A stretch of DNA of 64,000 nucleotides, taken from NCBI RefSeq assembly GCF_017565645.3, contig NZ_CP086136.1:5005501-5069500 (forward strand), read 5' to 3'. The DNA is from Bradyrhizobium barranii subsp. barranii. Lineage in GTDB: Bacteria > Pseudomonadota > Alphaproteobacteria > Rhizobiales > Xanthobacteraceae. The position numbers and the translations under genes were made by a program. Shown one piece after another: positions 24,870 to 32,513 of this stretch (positions within the stretch are counted from its first letter, which is position 1; the number at the start of each line of letters is the position of its first letter). The notes beneath the pieces are model-generated. The model was given only the letters and a program-made list of their open reading frames with translations. It was not told the origin of the DNA and searched no databases.

Positions 24870-25550
24870 ATGGCTTTCTCGAATACGCAACTGGAGCGGC
24901 TCGCAGCGCCGCTGAACCGCGCGCAGGTGAAGGAGCGCAAGCAGGGCGGGCGCACCTTCAGCTACGTCGAGGGCTGGCACGTCATCGCCGAAGCCAACCG
25001 CATCTTCGGCTTCGATGGCTGGCAGCGCGAAACCATCTTCGCCACCTGCATCACGGACTACGAGCGCGAGATCGGCGAGAACAAGCTGCCCGGCTTCGGC
25101 GTGACCTACATCTGCAAGGTCCGCGTCACGGTCGGCGACATCGTGCGCGAGGGGCTCGGCTCGGGGCACGGCATCGACCGTGACCGTGGCCTCGCCCACG
25201 AGAGCGCGATCAAGGAAGCCGAGACCGACGCGATGAAGCGCGCGCTCATGACGTTCGGCAATCCGTTCGGCCTCGCGCTCTACGACAAGGACCAGAGCAA
25301 CGTCGTTGACGAGAGCGAGCTGCGCCGCCGCCAGGCGCTGGGCGCCAAGCGCGCCGAGTTCATCGAGCACCTCAAGGCTACCATCGCCAACGAGTTCACC
25401 AGCCGCGAGAAGCTGGGCGAGTGGTGGAACAGCGAAGGGCAGAAGGCGGCGCGCCGCCGCTACGAACTGAGCGACGACGAGGTCGAAATGCTCAAGGCGC
25501 TGGTGTTGGCGAAGGCCGAACAGTTCGGAGGCGCCGCCCGTGAAGCATGA
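24870..25550 (+). CDS. Rad52/22-family single-strand annealing protein
   Basis: A 226-residue protein with the Rad52/22 fold words VKERKQGGRTFSYVEGWHVIAEANRIFGFDGWQRET, YICKVRVTV and the strongly conserved HESAIKEAETDAMKRALMTFGNPFGLALYD. Phage members anneal complementary single strands in recombination. The family fold ends near residue 150; the rest is a helical tail with an acidic end (EWWNSEGQKAARRRYELSDDEVEML). It lies in the early operon after Gp157, as in many temperate phages. Confidence 0.9.
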   Translation: MAFSNTQLERLAAPLNRAQVKERKQGGRTFSYVEGWHVIAEANRIFGFDGWQRETIFATCITDYEREIGENKLPGFGVTYICKVRVTVGDIVREGLGSGHGIDRDRGLAHESAIKEAETDAMKRALMTFGNPFGLALYDKDQSNVVDESELRRRQALGAKRAEFIEHLKATIANEFTSREKLGEWWNSEGQKAARRRYELSDDEVEMLKALVLAKAEQFGGAAREA

Positions 25551-26229
25551 CATGCAGGCGTTCCAGCATGCGCCGATGATGTTCGGCGACGACAACAGGC
25601 TGTCGCGGGGCATCATCGTGCGCTGCCCCTGCGGCGCGGAGGAGCGGCTCCCCTACAACACCCACGCGCTGCCAGCGTCCTCGCAGCGCGATCAGGACGC
25701 CAACGAAATCCAGTTCGTGCGCCGCAGGCTCTTGCCACGCGGCTGGTTCATCGGCCGCAAGCGCCGCGAGCACCGCTGTCCGAAGTGCAACGCCTACCGC
25801 ACCACCACGAAGCAGGAAGTCTTGAGGGAGAGGATCGAGCCCATGACGAAGGAGCTGCCGCTGCAGGTCGTTGCCAACAATACCAAGCCGGTCGATGTGC
25901 TGCCGCCGCGCGCGATGTCGCGCGAGGAGCGGCGCATCATCTTCGAGAAGCTGAACGAGGTCTATGTCAACGACAAGGTCGGCTACTCCGCAAGCTGGAC
26001 CGACGTGCGGGTGGCGGCCGATCTCGGCGTGCCGTTGCAGTGGGTCAAGGTGATCCGCGACGAAAACTTCGGCGACGAGGTCGGCAACGAGGACATCCGC
26101 AAGCAGCTCGCCGAAGCCAAGGAGGCGCTCGCCCTGGTCCGCGAGCTGGAGCCCAGCATCAAGAAGCTGCTCGCGCTCGCCGACCGCATCGAGCGCTCGA
26201 TTGCCGAATGCGCAAGGGTCTTGAAGTGA
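25540..26229 (+). CDS. hypothetical protein with zinc-ribbon-like cysteines
   Basis: 229 residues from a GTG start. The N-terminal third holds CPCG (about residue 29) and CPKC (about residue 80), a possible zinc-binding pair. The middle (SASWTDVRVAADLGVPLQWVKVIRDENFGDEVGNED) is helix-turn-helix-like, and a coiled coil ends the protein. It overlaps the Rad52-type gene by 11 bases. A nucleic-acid-binding role is possible. Confidence 0.62.
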   Translation: MKHDMQAFQHAPMMFGDDNRLSRGIIVRCPCGAEERLPYNTHALPASSQRDQDANEIQFVRRRLLPRGWFIGRKRREHRCPKCNAYRTTTKQEVLRERIEPMTKELPLQVVANNTKPVDVLPPRAMSREERRIIFEKLNEVYVNDKVGYSASWTDVRVAADLGVPLQWVKVIRDENFGDEVGNEDIRKQLAEAKEALALVRELEPSIKKLLALADRIERSIAECARVLK

Positions 26230-26705
26230 TGGACCTCTCCGACCTCGCACGCCGCAACACGATCTCGCTGGAGGTCAAGAAGGACGGGCTGACGCAGCGT
26301 CAGTCCGGTGACTGGCAGCTGCGCCTGACCATCGCCGCCATCGACATGGACAGCCGCATCACGCAGGCAACGATGGGCACGCGGTTCGCCTGCGTGCTCG
26401 TCGAGGTCAACGACGACGAGACGCCGGTCGATCACGCCAGCATGGAGCGCGACAAGTGGCGCGACCTCGGCCCCGCGAAGCAGGCGGGCATGCGCTGCAA
26501 GGAGCCGACGTTCTGGGCGTTCCTGCGCGAGGAGCTGCACTACGCGGATGTCGCCGACGAGGGGCACGCCGCCGACTGCGTGCGCCATCACTGCGGCGTC
26601 GCGAGCCGCAGCGATCTCGGCAAGCCGGGCCGGACGGAAGAACGGCAGAAGTGGCACCAGCTCGATTGCGCCTATCAGGCGTGGAGGAACAAGGAAAATG
26701 GATAA
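26229..26705 (+). CDS. hypothetical early phage protein
   Basis: 158 residues starting MDLSDLARRNTISLEVKKDGL at the ATG that shares a base with the previous stop. It has a beta-rich N-terminal half with regular alternation (GDWQLRLTIAAIDMDSRI) and contains two cysteines near residues 126-130 (DCVRHHCGV). No known family. It overlaps the next gene by 8 bases. Confidence 0.62.
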   Translation: MDLSDLARRNTISLEVKKDGLTQRQSGDWQLRLTIAAIDMDSRITQATMGTRFACVLVEVNDDETPVDHASMERDKWRDLGPAKQAGMRCKEPTFWAFLREELHYADVADEGHAADCVRHHCGVASRSDLGKPGRTEERQKWHQLDCAYQAWRNKENG

Positions 26706-27174
26706 GCAACGTATGCTGGAGAACGCCGTGTTGGATGCGCCGGGCAAGCACGGCGCGACCTTCATCGAAGGGTTCGAGGCGCTGCTCGCCGTCATCGTCT
26801 ACGGCGCGATCTCCTCGGGCAACACTAAGGAGGCGACGCTGAAAGCGATCACCACGACGCGGGACGACATGGTGAAGCACATCGAGGCGCGGCTCGACGA
26901 GATTCCGGCAGGCGAAGATTTCACGGTGGCGCTGTCGGAGCAGGTGAAGGCCGCGATGGCTGAGCACCCGGAGATGAAGGAGACCATGACGGAGATGCTC
27001 GCGCAATTGCGTCAGCATCTCGATGGCGTCCGCACCGGCAAGTACGCCGGCCCCAGCGAGGCGCTCGATGCGATGGGCGCGAAGCCGCTGGACCTCGACT
27101 CCCCGGAGGTGCGCCGCGTGCTCCTCGACATGGCCGACGACGATGACGACGAGTCCGGTGCGACGATCAATTGA
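26698..27174 (+). CDS. hypothetical early phage protein
   Basis: 158 residues, helical and acidic, with an acidic C-terminus (MADDDDDESGATIN) and a central hydrophobic run (EALLAVIVYGAISSGNTKEATLKAI). Acidic tails of this kind occur in single-strand-DNA-binding partners, but nothing specific is visible. Overlaps at both ends indicate operon packing. Confidence 0.6.
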   Translation: MDKQRMLENAVLDAPGKHGATFIEGFEALLAVIVYGAISSGNTKEATLKAITTTRDDMVKHIEARLDEIPAGEDFTVALSEQVKAAMAEHPEMKETMTEMLAQLRQHLDGVRTGKYAGPSEALDAMGAKPLDLDSPEVRRVLLDMADDDDDESGATIN

Positions 27175-27467
27175 TGCGCGACCCACGGCAGCGTGACGAG
27201 GCGTACCTCGCCTACATCCGCACGCAGCCGTGCTGCATCTGTGGCGACGACACATCGACCGAAGCGGCGCATCTGCGCGTCGGTTCGATCAACGACGGGA
27301 AGCGGTACACGGGCATGCAGGAAAAGAGCCACGATAAATGGGCGCTGCCGCTGTGCTCGCGCCACCACCGCGAGAGCCACGCCTATGGCGACGAGCTGGG
27401 CTGGTGGCTGAGCTACGGCCTCAACCCGTTCCTGCTGGCGATGAAGTATCGCGCGCCAGGAGAATGA
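27174..27467 (+). CDS. DUF968/Ref-like HNH-type protein
   Basis: 97 residues starting MRDPRQRDEAYLAYIRTQPCCICG. CCICG near the start, AAHLRVG, then WALPLCSRHHRESHAYGDELGWWLSYGLNPF reproduce the zinc-binding and HH core of the DUF968/Ref family. Ref of phage P1 is a RecA-dependent endonuclease; related short genes are common in early phage operons. Nuclease activity here is inferred. Confidence 0.8.
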   Translation: MRDPRQRDEAYLAYIRTQPCCICGDDTSTEAAHLRVGSINDGKRYTGMQEKSHDKWALPLCSRHHRESHAYGDELGWWLSYGLNPFLLAMKYRAPGE

Positions 27468-27673
27468 CGGTGAAGAGGCGTTACAGCATCTGGGTGCGCG
27501 AGATCGGCAGCGACCACGATGTCGAGCTGATGCAGTGCGACAGCAATCCGCAGGCGCTCGTCGATGGTCTCTACGCCAAGCACCTGACCATCAAGACCGA
27601 CACCTCGCGCAAGAAGACGAAGGTCGGACGCTACAGCTGGGTCCGTATCGTCGATAACCAGCCGGGGGACTGA
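27464..27673 (+). CDS. small hypothetical phage protein
   Basis: 69 residues starting MTVKRRYSIWVREIGSDHDVELMQC, beta-rich and basic at both ends. Its ATG overlaps the previous stop (ATGA). It may be a small nucleic-acid-binding protein. No family recognised. Confidence 0.58.
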   Translation: MTVKRRYSIWVREIGSDHDVELMQCDSNPQALVDGLYAKHLTIKTDTSRKKTKVGRYSWVRIVDNQPGD

Positions 27674-27675
27674 AC

Positions 27676-28032
27676 GTGAAGCGGCGCTATCTCAACATCG
27701 AGATCGGCCCGTATCTGCGCGACACGCAGAAGCTGTCGGCGATGCAGAGTGGCGCCTACTTGCACTTGCTGATGCACTACGCCGTCCACGGAGAGTTGCC
27801 GCACGAGGACGACGCCGCGATGCGGATGATCGCGCGGCTCGACACGCAGCAGTGGCGGCGCACCAAGCCGGTGCTCGCAAAATTCTTTGACGCGCACTGG
27901 CGCAACCCGCGCGCGGATCGGGACATGATGAAGCAGGAGCGCCTCGCGGTCCTGCGCGCGCTCTCCGGTCAGGCCGGTGGCCGGTCGAGCGGCATGAGCC
28001 GCCGCGCACGCTCCCGACTTGTGGACAACTAA
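27676..28032 (+). CDS. DUF1376 domain protein, probably shortened
   Basis: 118 residues from a GTG start at 27676. The DUF1376 signature is clear: IEIGPYLRDTQKLSAMQSGAYLHLLMHYAVHGELPHEDDAAMRMIARLDTQQWRRTKPVLAKFFD. Family members are phage replication-linked proteins that usually extend with a basic, repetitive tail. Here the frame stops after SRLVDN, and the next 260 bases contain basic, repetitive words (AAGCAAACGCG twice) in other frames. This suggests a damaged tail. Confidence 0.78.
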   Translation: MKRRYLNIEIGPYLRDTQKLSAMQSGAYLHLLMHYAVHGELPHEDDAAMRMIARLDTQQWRRTKPVLAKFFDAHWRNPRADRDMMKQERLAVLRALSGQAGGRSSGMSRRARSRLVDN

Positions 28033-28301
28033 AAATCTCTGGATAAAGCATGATGCGAGTTCGGCATCACCTTCGCGCCCGCACGCGAAGCGCGGTTCGC
28101 ATCACTCGCGCGAGTCAAACTATTGAGATCATTCACGACAGCTGAAGCAAACGCGAAGCAAACGCGAAGCACGCAACGAAGCAATTGCTTCCAATACAAA
28201 ACTTAAACAACTACCACCTTCTCTGGAGCTGGCGGCGAAGGGCTTGCCGGTGTGGAGATCGTGGCGCATAGCGCTCCACCTCACTCACATCGAGGTTGCC
28301 G
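28033..28301. other. region without an intact gene; possible decayed DUF1376 tail
   Basis: No complete gene. AAGCAAACGCG occurs twice in tandem near 28145-28168, followed by related words. One frame reads KQTRSKREARNEAIAS, resembling the basic tails of DUF1376 proteins. The short repeats could alternatively be origin iterons, but too few are present to claim that. Confidence 0.4.
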
Positions 28302-28812
28302 ATGCGGCTGCCACTCGACGACGCCGGGCCCACCCAGGAACGTCTCGCCAAGGCGGGCGAATTTTTCCAGCTCGTCGGCCGCTCGCGATCATCCCGCCGC
28401 ATCACCATGCTGGACGACCCGCTGGGGAAGGCGCTGGTGCGCCGGATTCTGTCGGCGCCCGAATATCAGGCGTTGCGCCGCTACGCGCTGCACTGGGCTG
28501 CGGCGGGCCTGCAGGGGCCGCTCAACAGCGTCGATCTCAATCGCATCTACAGCTTCGACCCGGCTGCCATGAGCGGTCTGGCGCGGACGGAGGCGCAGCT
28601 CGATCACAAACGCACGTACTACGCCGCGAAGCAGGCAATCGGCTTCCGTCCCTCGTTCGTGGCCGATCAGGTCGCGTGCTTCCTGGAGGGGGCTGCAGGA
28701 GACCGGCGCGAGCCTCGGGATGCGCTCGCCGTACCGGGCGCGGGAGAAGGCGGCAGAGCTGCTGAGCGACGCCGGGCACCGGCTCGGCGTGTTCTTCGAC
28801 GCCTTGCGTTGA
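28302..28812 (+). pseudogene. hypothetical phage gene with a one-base frameshift
   Basis: The frame starts at the ATG at 28302 after GAGGTTG (MRLPLDDAGPTQERLAKAGEFF) and is well formed to DQVACFLEG. A run of five G at 28688-28692 then shifts it. With four G, it would continue as LQETGASLGMRSPYRAREKAAELLSDAGHRLGVFFDALR and stop at 28812, ahead of the strong terminator. The shift may be a real mutation, a sequencing error or programmed slippage. No family recognised; mainly helical. Confidence 0.7.
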
Positions 28813-28876
28813 GGGGCGAATTGGGCGACAGTTTCGCTAGCTCACGCACTGCGCTTCGGCGTGATGGGTGAGCCGA

Positions 28877-28905
28877 AAAACCCCGGAGCCGCCCTCCGGG
28901 GTTTT
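28877..28905 (+). terminator. strong intrinsic terminator of the early operon
   Basis: AAAACCCCGGAG pairs with CTCCGGGGTTTT around a 5-base loop. It follows the early operon. Its A-run and T-run make it work on both strands, which suits the convergent leftward genes. Confidence 0.88.
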
Positions 28906-28937
28906 GACGTTTCTAAGGGCGGGCGCACAGGCGAGAG

Positions 28938-29384
28938 CTAAGCTTGATCGTCACCGCCCTGCCACGCGATGACGATCTCGATGTTCTCGCCGAGCCGATC
29001 TGCGGGGAATTTCTCCGCATGTTCCAGCACTTGTTGCGTCGGCAGCACAAGGCTCGACTGTCCCTTAGGCGCGAAGCAGTTCCGGCCACTCTTCATGTAG
29101 AAAGCGCGACCGCCGTAGCCGGAACTGGGCGCATGCTCCAGATAGACGCGCCCGGCCTTGGGGTTTGTGCCAGTGATCTTGGTGACGATGAACCATAGGC
29201 GCGTCGCGTAGGTTTCGCGGATCACCGCAACGTCGCCCTCATTGGCGTTCCGATAATGCTCCGCGATCTGCTCTTGCGTCTGGGTAGCACTCGGATCGCC
29301 GGGGCGAGCGTGACCGAAGCCAGCGCGCAGGCCGCGCGAGGAGACGGTTGCGAGGGGAATTTTCTTCTTGGTGTCGTCGGTCAT
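28938..29384 (-). CDS. hypothetical protein
   Basis: 148 residues. The N-terminus is basic (MTDDTKKKIPLATVSSRGLRAGFGHARPG) and the rest beta-rich with EHYRNANEGDVAVIRETYATRLWFIVTKI and GRVYLEHAPSSGYGGRAFYMKSGRNCFAPKGQ. No known domain was recognised. It is the distal gene of the leftward group that includes the resolvase. Confidence 0.6.
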   Translation of the reverse strand: MTDDTKKKIPLATVSSRGLRAGFGHARPGDPSATQTQEQIAEHYRNANEGDVAVIRETYATRLWFIVTKITGTNPKAGRVYLEHAPSSGYGGRAFYMKSGRNCFAPKGQSSLVLPTQQVLEHAEKFPADRLGENIEIVIAWQGGDDQA

Positions 29385-29403
29385 GCCTATAGCCTTGATT
29401 GGA

Positions 29404-29649
29404 TTAACGCTCGATCTCGGGGAGTTGTTCGGGTGTCACCTTCGCCTGCAGCATCAGGCGCACGAGAATGGCGATGTGCGTGGGCACGAGGCCGTAGGTC
29501 TCGGCGATCCACGAGCGCACCGTGCGCGGCGTGGACGCGATGGCACGCGCGAATGCAGACTGCCGGTTCTCGCCGAAAATCTTGAGGAGCGCGGCGTCCA
29601 GCTCTGCGCCGGTCATGGGGCCGTTGAGGGGGATCTTACGCGGCGACAT
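29404..29649 (-). CDS. small helix-turn-helix-like protein
   Basis: 81 residues. [48 protein letters not shown] has helix-turn-helix spacing ([17 protein letters not shown]). It overlaps the resolvase stop by 14 bases, so it was translated with the resolvase and may regulate it. Confidence 0.66.
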   Translation of the reverse strand: MSPRKIPLNGPMTGAELDAALLKIFGENRQSAFARAIASTPRTVRSWIAETYGLVPTHIAILVRLMLQAKVTPEQLPEIER

Positions 29650-30235
29650 CGAGCTGCTCTTTCGGCTGCAGGCGGCCGATCAGGCGGATGACTTGCGCGG
29701 ACTGCCACGACGACCCTTCGGCCGTGGTGATGCCGCGCGCATTGAGGTGCGCCGCGATCTGGCGCGACGACTGGCACATGACTGGCTCGACGATCTCGCG
29801 CAGGCTCTCGGCGAACGCGGCGGCGGCAGCAGCCTTGTTCAGGCCAGCCTTGGGCGCGCCCAGCTTGACGCCGCGCGCCTTGCAGGCGGCGAGGGCGGCC
29901 TTGGTGCGGGTCGAGATCATCTCGCGCTCCTGCTCGGCCAGCGCCAGAAACAGGTGGAGCTGGAAATTGTCGGCGTGCGGCATCTCGGCGACCTTGAAGG
30001 CGATCTTGCGCGCCATCAGGCCGGAGCCGAAGTGAACGTCGCGGGTGAGGCGGTCCAGCTTGGCGACGATCACGGTGCCCTTCGCCTTGGTGGCACGGGC
30101 GACGGCGGCGGCGAGCTGCGGGCGGGTCTCAAGTGCATCGCTGCCCTTGCCGGTCTCGATCTCGACGAAGGTCTCGACGACCTCGTAACCCTCGGCGGCG
30201 GCGAACGCGGCGATGGCGGCTTGCTGGGCCTCTAG
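29636..30235 (-). pseudogene. phage resolvase (serine recombinase), 3' part, split by IS1380
   Basis: From the IS border the frame reads [28 protein letters not shown], then [23 protein letters not shown] and [19 protein letters not shown], the resolvase catalytic domain. A short C-terminal helix-turn-helix ([34 protein letters not shown]) follows. The first 22 codons are at 32202-32268 on the other side of the IS. Joined at the CTAG duplication the gene is complete (about 220 residues). It is a small invertase/resolvase type, not a large integrase. Confidence 0.92.
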
Positions 30236-32201
30236 CCCGTCCTATTCGTGAGAGTGCGGCTTTTGGGCCCGATTGATGCGGCCGCACATCTTGTCTGACG
30301 AGGCGCACAGGATTGCCTTCGGCTTTTCGCCGCCTGACGACCGGTACTTTGCAACGCGCTTGAGGGATGGGTTGGGCGAACGGGGGCGGACGCCCCGCCG
30401 GTCAAGGACCGAGCGGCAGCAGCGCGCCGGGCAAGCCGCAGATCAGGTCGGCTTCGGGACATGCCGCGGCAAACGCAAGGCGAATGCGGCTCGTGGTCTC
30501 GACGACACGGGCGGCGATTTTCAAGAGCCGAAGACGCAGCGTCGCGAACTCGGCAGCGGCCAATTCCCGGGCTTTGGGAATGGCGTCGCGCACGGTCAGC
30601 ATCAGCCAATAAGCGGCCGTATGGAGCACGAGACGGACCTGGTTGGCGAGCGCCGAACGGCAGCTGGTGCGATCGGAGGCGAGCTGCGTCTTATGCAGCT
30701 TGATCAGATTCTCGGCTTGGCCGCGCGCGCAATACAGGCTGTCGTAGATCCACTCGGCCGAGCCGACATCGAGGCTGGTGACGACGAAGCGGATGTCGAG
30801 GCCGAGCATCGTCGCCTCAATACGGGCGACAGTGCGCCGTTCGCGATCCCAGGACTTTGCCTTGTGGCGCGTCTCGGTATAGCCACGCAGAACCGGCAGG
30901 TTCTCGATGGCGCGTCGCGTGCGGATGTCGTCGGCGACCTCGTCGACTTTTCTGGCGAGAGGCTTGGTGCCGGACAGACCGAAGATGTAGTCGATGCCGT
31001 TGGTCTCGCACCACGCCATGGCCTCCGGCCGGGCATAGTGCCCGTCGCCACGGAACGTAATTTGCGTGTTGTGCCATCGCGTCCGGATATGCCGTACCAG
31101 GCGGCGCAGATGGGCACGCACCTCGACGCCGCCCGGCGTCTTGCCGGGCCGCAGCACGACGGCCACGGGCCGGCTCTTCTCCGTGTCGTAGACGTGGATC
31201 GGCAGGAAGCAGCGTTCGTCATAATGAGCGTTGAACAGCGAGAGCTGCTGATGGCCGTGGACGACGTCGCAGGTATCATCGATGTCGAGCGTGACGGATG
31301 CCGGCTCGTGGGGGTAGCTATCCATCCATGCGTCGACCAAAATGTAGGTCAGCCGGATCACGTCGCGCAGGCGCGGAGCATTCTCCAGCCGCGACAGCGT
31401 CGGCTGGGAACACAAATCCCGGCCCGTGTCCGGCAGCCGTCCGCAGGCCAGTTTGAATGCCGGATCGGACCTCAGATGATCGAGGTCGTCGGCGTCCTCG
31501 TAGCCGCAGCAGATCGCGAACATGCGAGCGCGGAGCATATCGACCAGGCTGTGCACGACCCGCGTCGGATCGCGCCGATCCGGGAACACCCGGGCCAGAT
31601 TGTTGGCCAAACCGAGACGCCGCTCGGCCATCGCCAGAAGCATCACGCCCCCGTTCGAGGTTAGGCGCCCACCATCGAAGGCAGCTGTGACTTTCTTGGC
31701 GTGAACGGCTGGAAACGAGAAGGGCGGAATCGTATCGTCGGTCATGGCGGGCGTGGCGTTCGCGGTTGGAGGTGATGGGGTTGGCTTCGCAACCGAATCC
31801 TACGCCGCATCAGCGCTTTACCCCTCAGGCGCACTCTTACGAATAAGACGGGTTAAGTTGAAGAAAGATTGAGTGACTCCCGATCATTTCTGTGCCGAAA
31901 CGTGGAGTCGCGGTCGTGCCGCGTCCAAAGAAACCGGCGCGAGCGGCCTATTAGACGCGGTAGGTGATCAGCCTCCGAAACGAGACTATCAAGCATGAAG
32001 AGATCGAGCGCGAGGCAGAGGTTTTATTTGTGTTGAATTCTTGCTTCTCGATAGTGGTCTGAAATCGTATCATCGGTCATGGCGGGCGTGGCGTTCGCGG
32101 TTGAAGGTGATGGGGTGGCTTCGCAACCGAATCCTACGCCGCATCAGCGCTTTACACCACGCTCGCCAGCCTCTCAGGCGCCCTCTCGCGAATAAGACGG
32201 G
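30236..32201 (-). mobile_element. IS1380-family element, copy 2
   Basis: Same length (1966 bp) as copy 1 and, by eye, the same sequence, including the doubled right end. It is flanked by CTAG at 30232-30235 and 32202-32205. It is inserted in the resolvase gene. The presence of two apparently identical extended copies shows that the extended form moves as one unit. Confidence 0.95.
30402..31745 (-). CDS. IS1380 family transposase (copy 2)
   Basis: 447 residues, identical in sequence to the protein of copy 1 at 19289-20632, with the same DDE-region words (TLDIDDTCD, ITFRGDGHYARPE, QAENLIKLHKTQLA). No change was seen between the two, indicating very recent duplication within this region or arrival of both from the same source. 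Confidence 0.95.
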   Translation of the reverse strand: MTDDTIPPFSFPAVHAKKVTAAFDGGRLTSNGGVMLLAMAERRLGLANNLARVFPDRRDPTRVVHSLVDMLRARMFAICCGYEDADDLDHLRSDPAFKLACGRLPDTGRDLCSQPTLSRLENAPRLRDVIRLTYILVDAWMDSYPHEPASVTLDIDDTCDVVHGHQQLSLFNAHYDERCFLPIHVYDTEKSRPVAVVLRPGKTPGGVEVRAHLRRLVRHIRTRWHNTQITFRGDGHYARPEAMAWCETNGIDYIFGLSGTKPLARKVDEVADDIRTRRAIENLPVLRGYTETRHKAKSWDRERRTVARIEATMLGLDIRFVVTSLDVGSAEWIYDSLYCARGQAENLIKLHKTQLASDRTSCRSALANQVRLVLHTAAYWLMLTVRDAIPKARELAAAEFATLRLRLLKIAARVVETTSRIRLAFAAACPEADLICGLPGALLPLGP

Positions 32202-32268
32202 CTAGGCCGAGACCGGAGCGGCCCTGTTTCTGGGTCGAGACGCGGATGTAGGCGACGGCGGTCTTCAT
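32202..32268 (-). pseudogene. phage resolvase, 5' part
   Basis: MKTAVAYIRVSTQKQGRSGLGL, with the catalytic serine in RVST. The ATG at 32268 follows GAGGAGCCCC. The frame continues after the IS at 30235 with [10 protein letters not shown], so only the IS separates the two parts. Confidence 0.92.
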
Positions 32269-32293
32269 GGGGCTCCTCAGGTGGAGCCTTCTT

Positions 32294-32312
32294 ATAGGAA
32301 GTAACTTCCTAT
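32294..32312. promoter_or_regulatory. 19-base palindrome upstream of resolvase
   Basis: ATAGGAAGT-A-ACTTCCTAT is a perfect palindrome 26 bases upstream of the resolvase ATG. It is a likely operator or resolution/inversion subsite. Confidence 0.6.
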
Positions 32313-32361
32313 GCTGTCAAGTTAATGAGGAAAGGATGCTTCCTGGCCTGGCAAGCGCTAG

Positions 32362-32392
32362 CTAAAAAACGCACTCTCGCGAATAGGACGGG
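32362..32392. repeat. solitary IS1380 end between CTAG copies
   Basis: GCACTCTCGCGAATAGGACGGG (23 bases with the preceding C) is an inverted match to the IS1380 left end. It is followed by CTAG at 32393-32396. CTAG also occurs at 32358-32361, so a 31-base scar lies between two target copies. No partner end or transposase belongs to it. Confidence 0.75.
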
Positions 32393-32432
32393 CTAGCAGT
32401 TGACGGTGCTCAGACCGTGTACCGGCACACGG

Positions 32433-32471
32433 TATATGCAAGTATACGCTAGTATACGCAATTATATGCAA
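32433..32471. promoter_or_regulatory. nested repeats upstream of acyltransferase
   Basis: TATATGCAA occurs at 32433-32441 and 32463-32471, enclosing GTATACGC at 32442-32449 and 32452-32459. The AT-rich block is about 40 bases before the acyltransferase start and may be its promoter or operator. Confidence 0.45.
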
Positions 32472-32513
32472 AGAAAATGCGACAGATGCGTTAATAGAAT
32501 CGCAGAATCTTAC

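Noticed and set aside
28140..28170. Replication-origin iterons
   Set aside because: Only two short tandem copies plus one degenerate; not enough to claim an origin.
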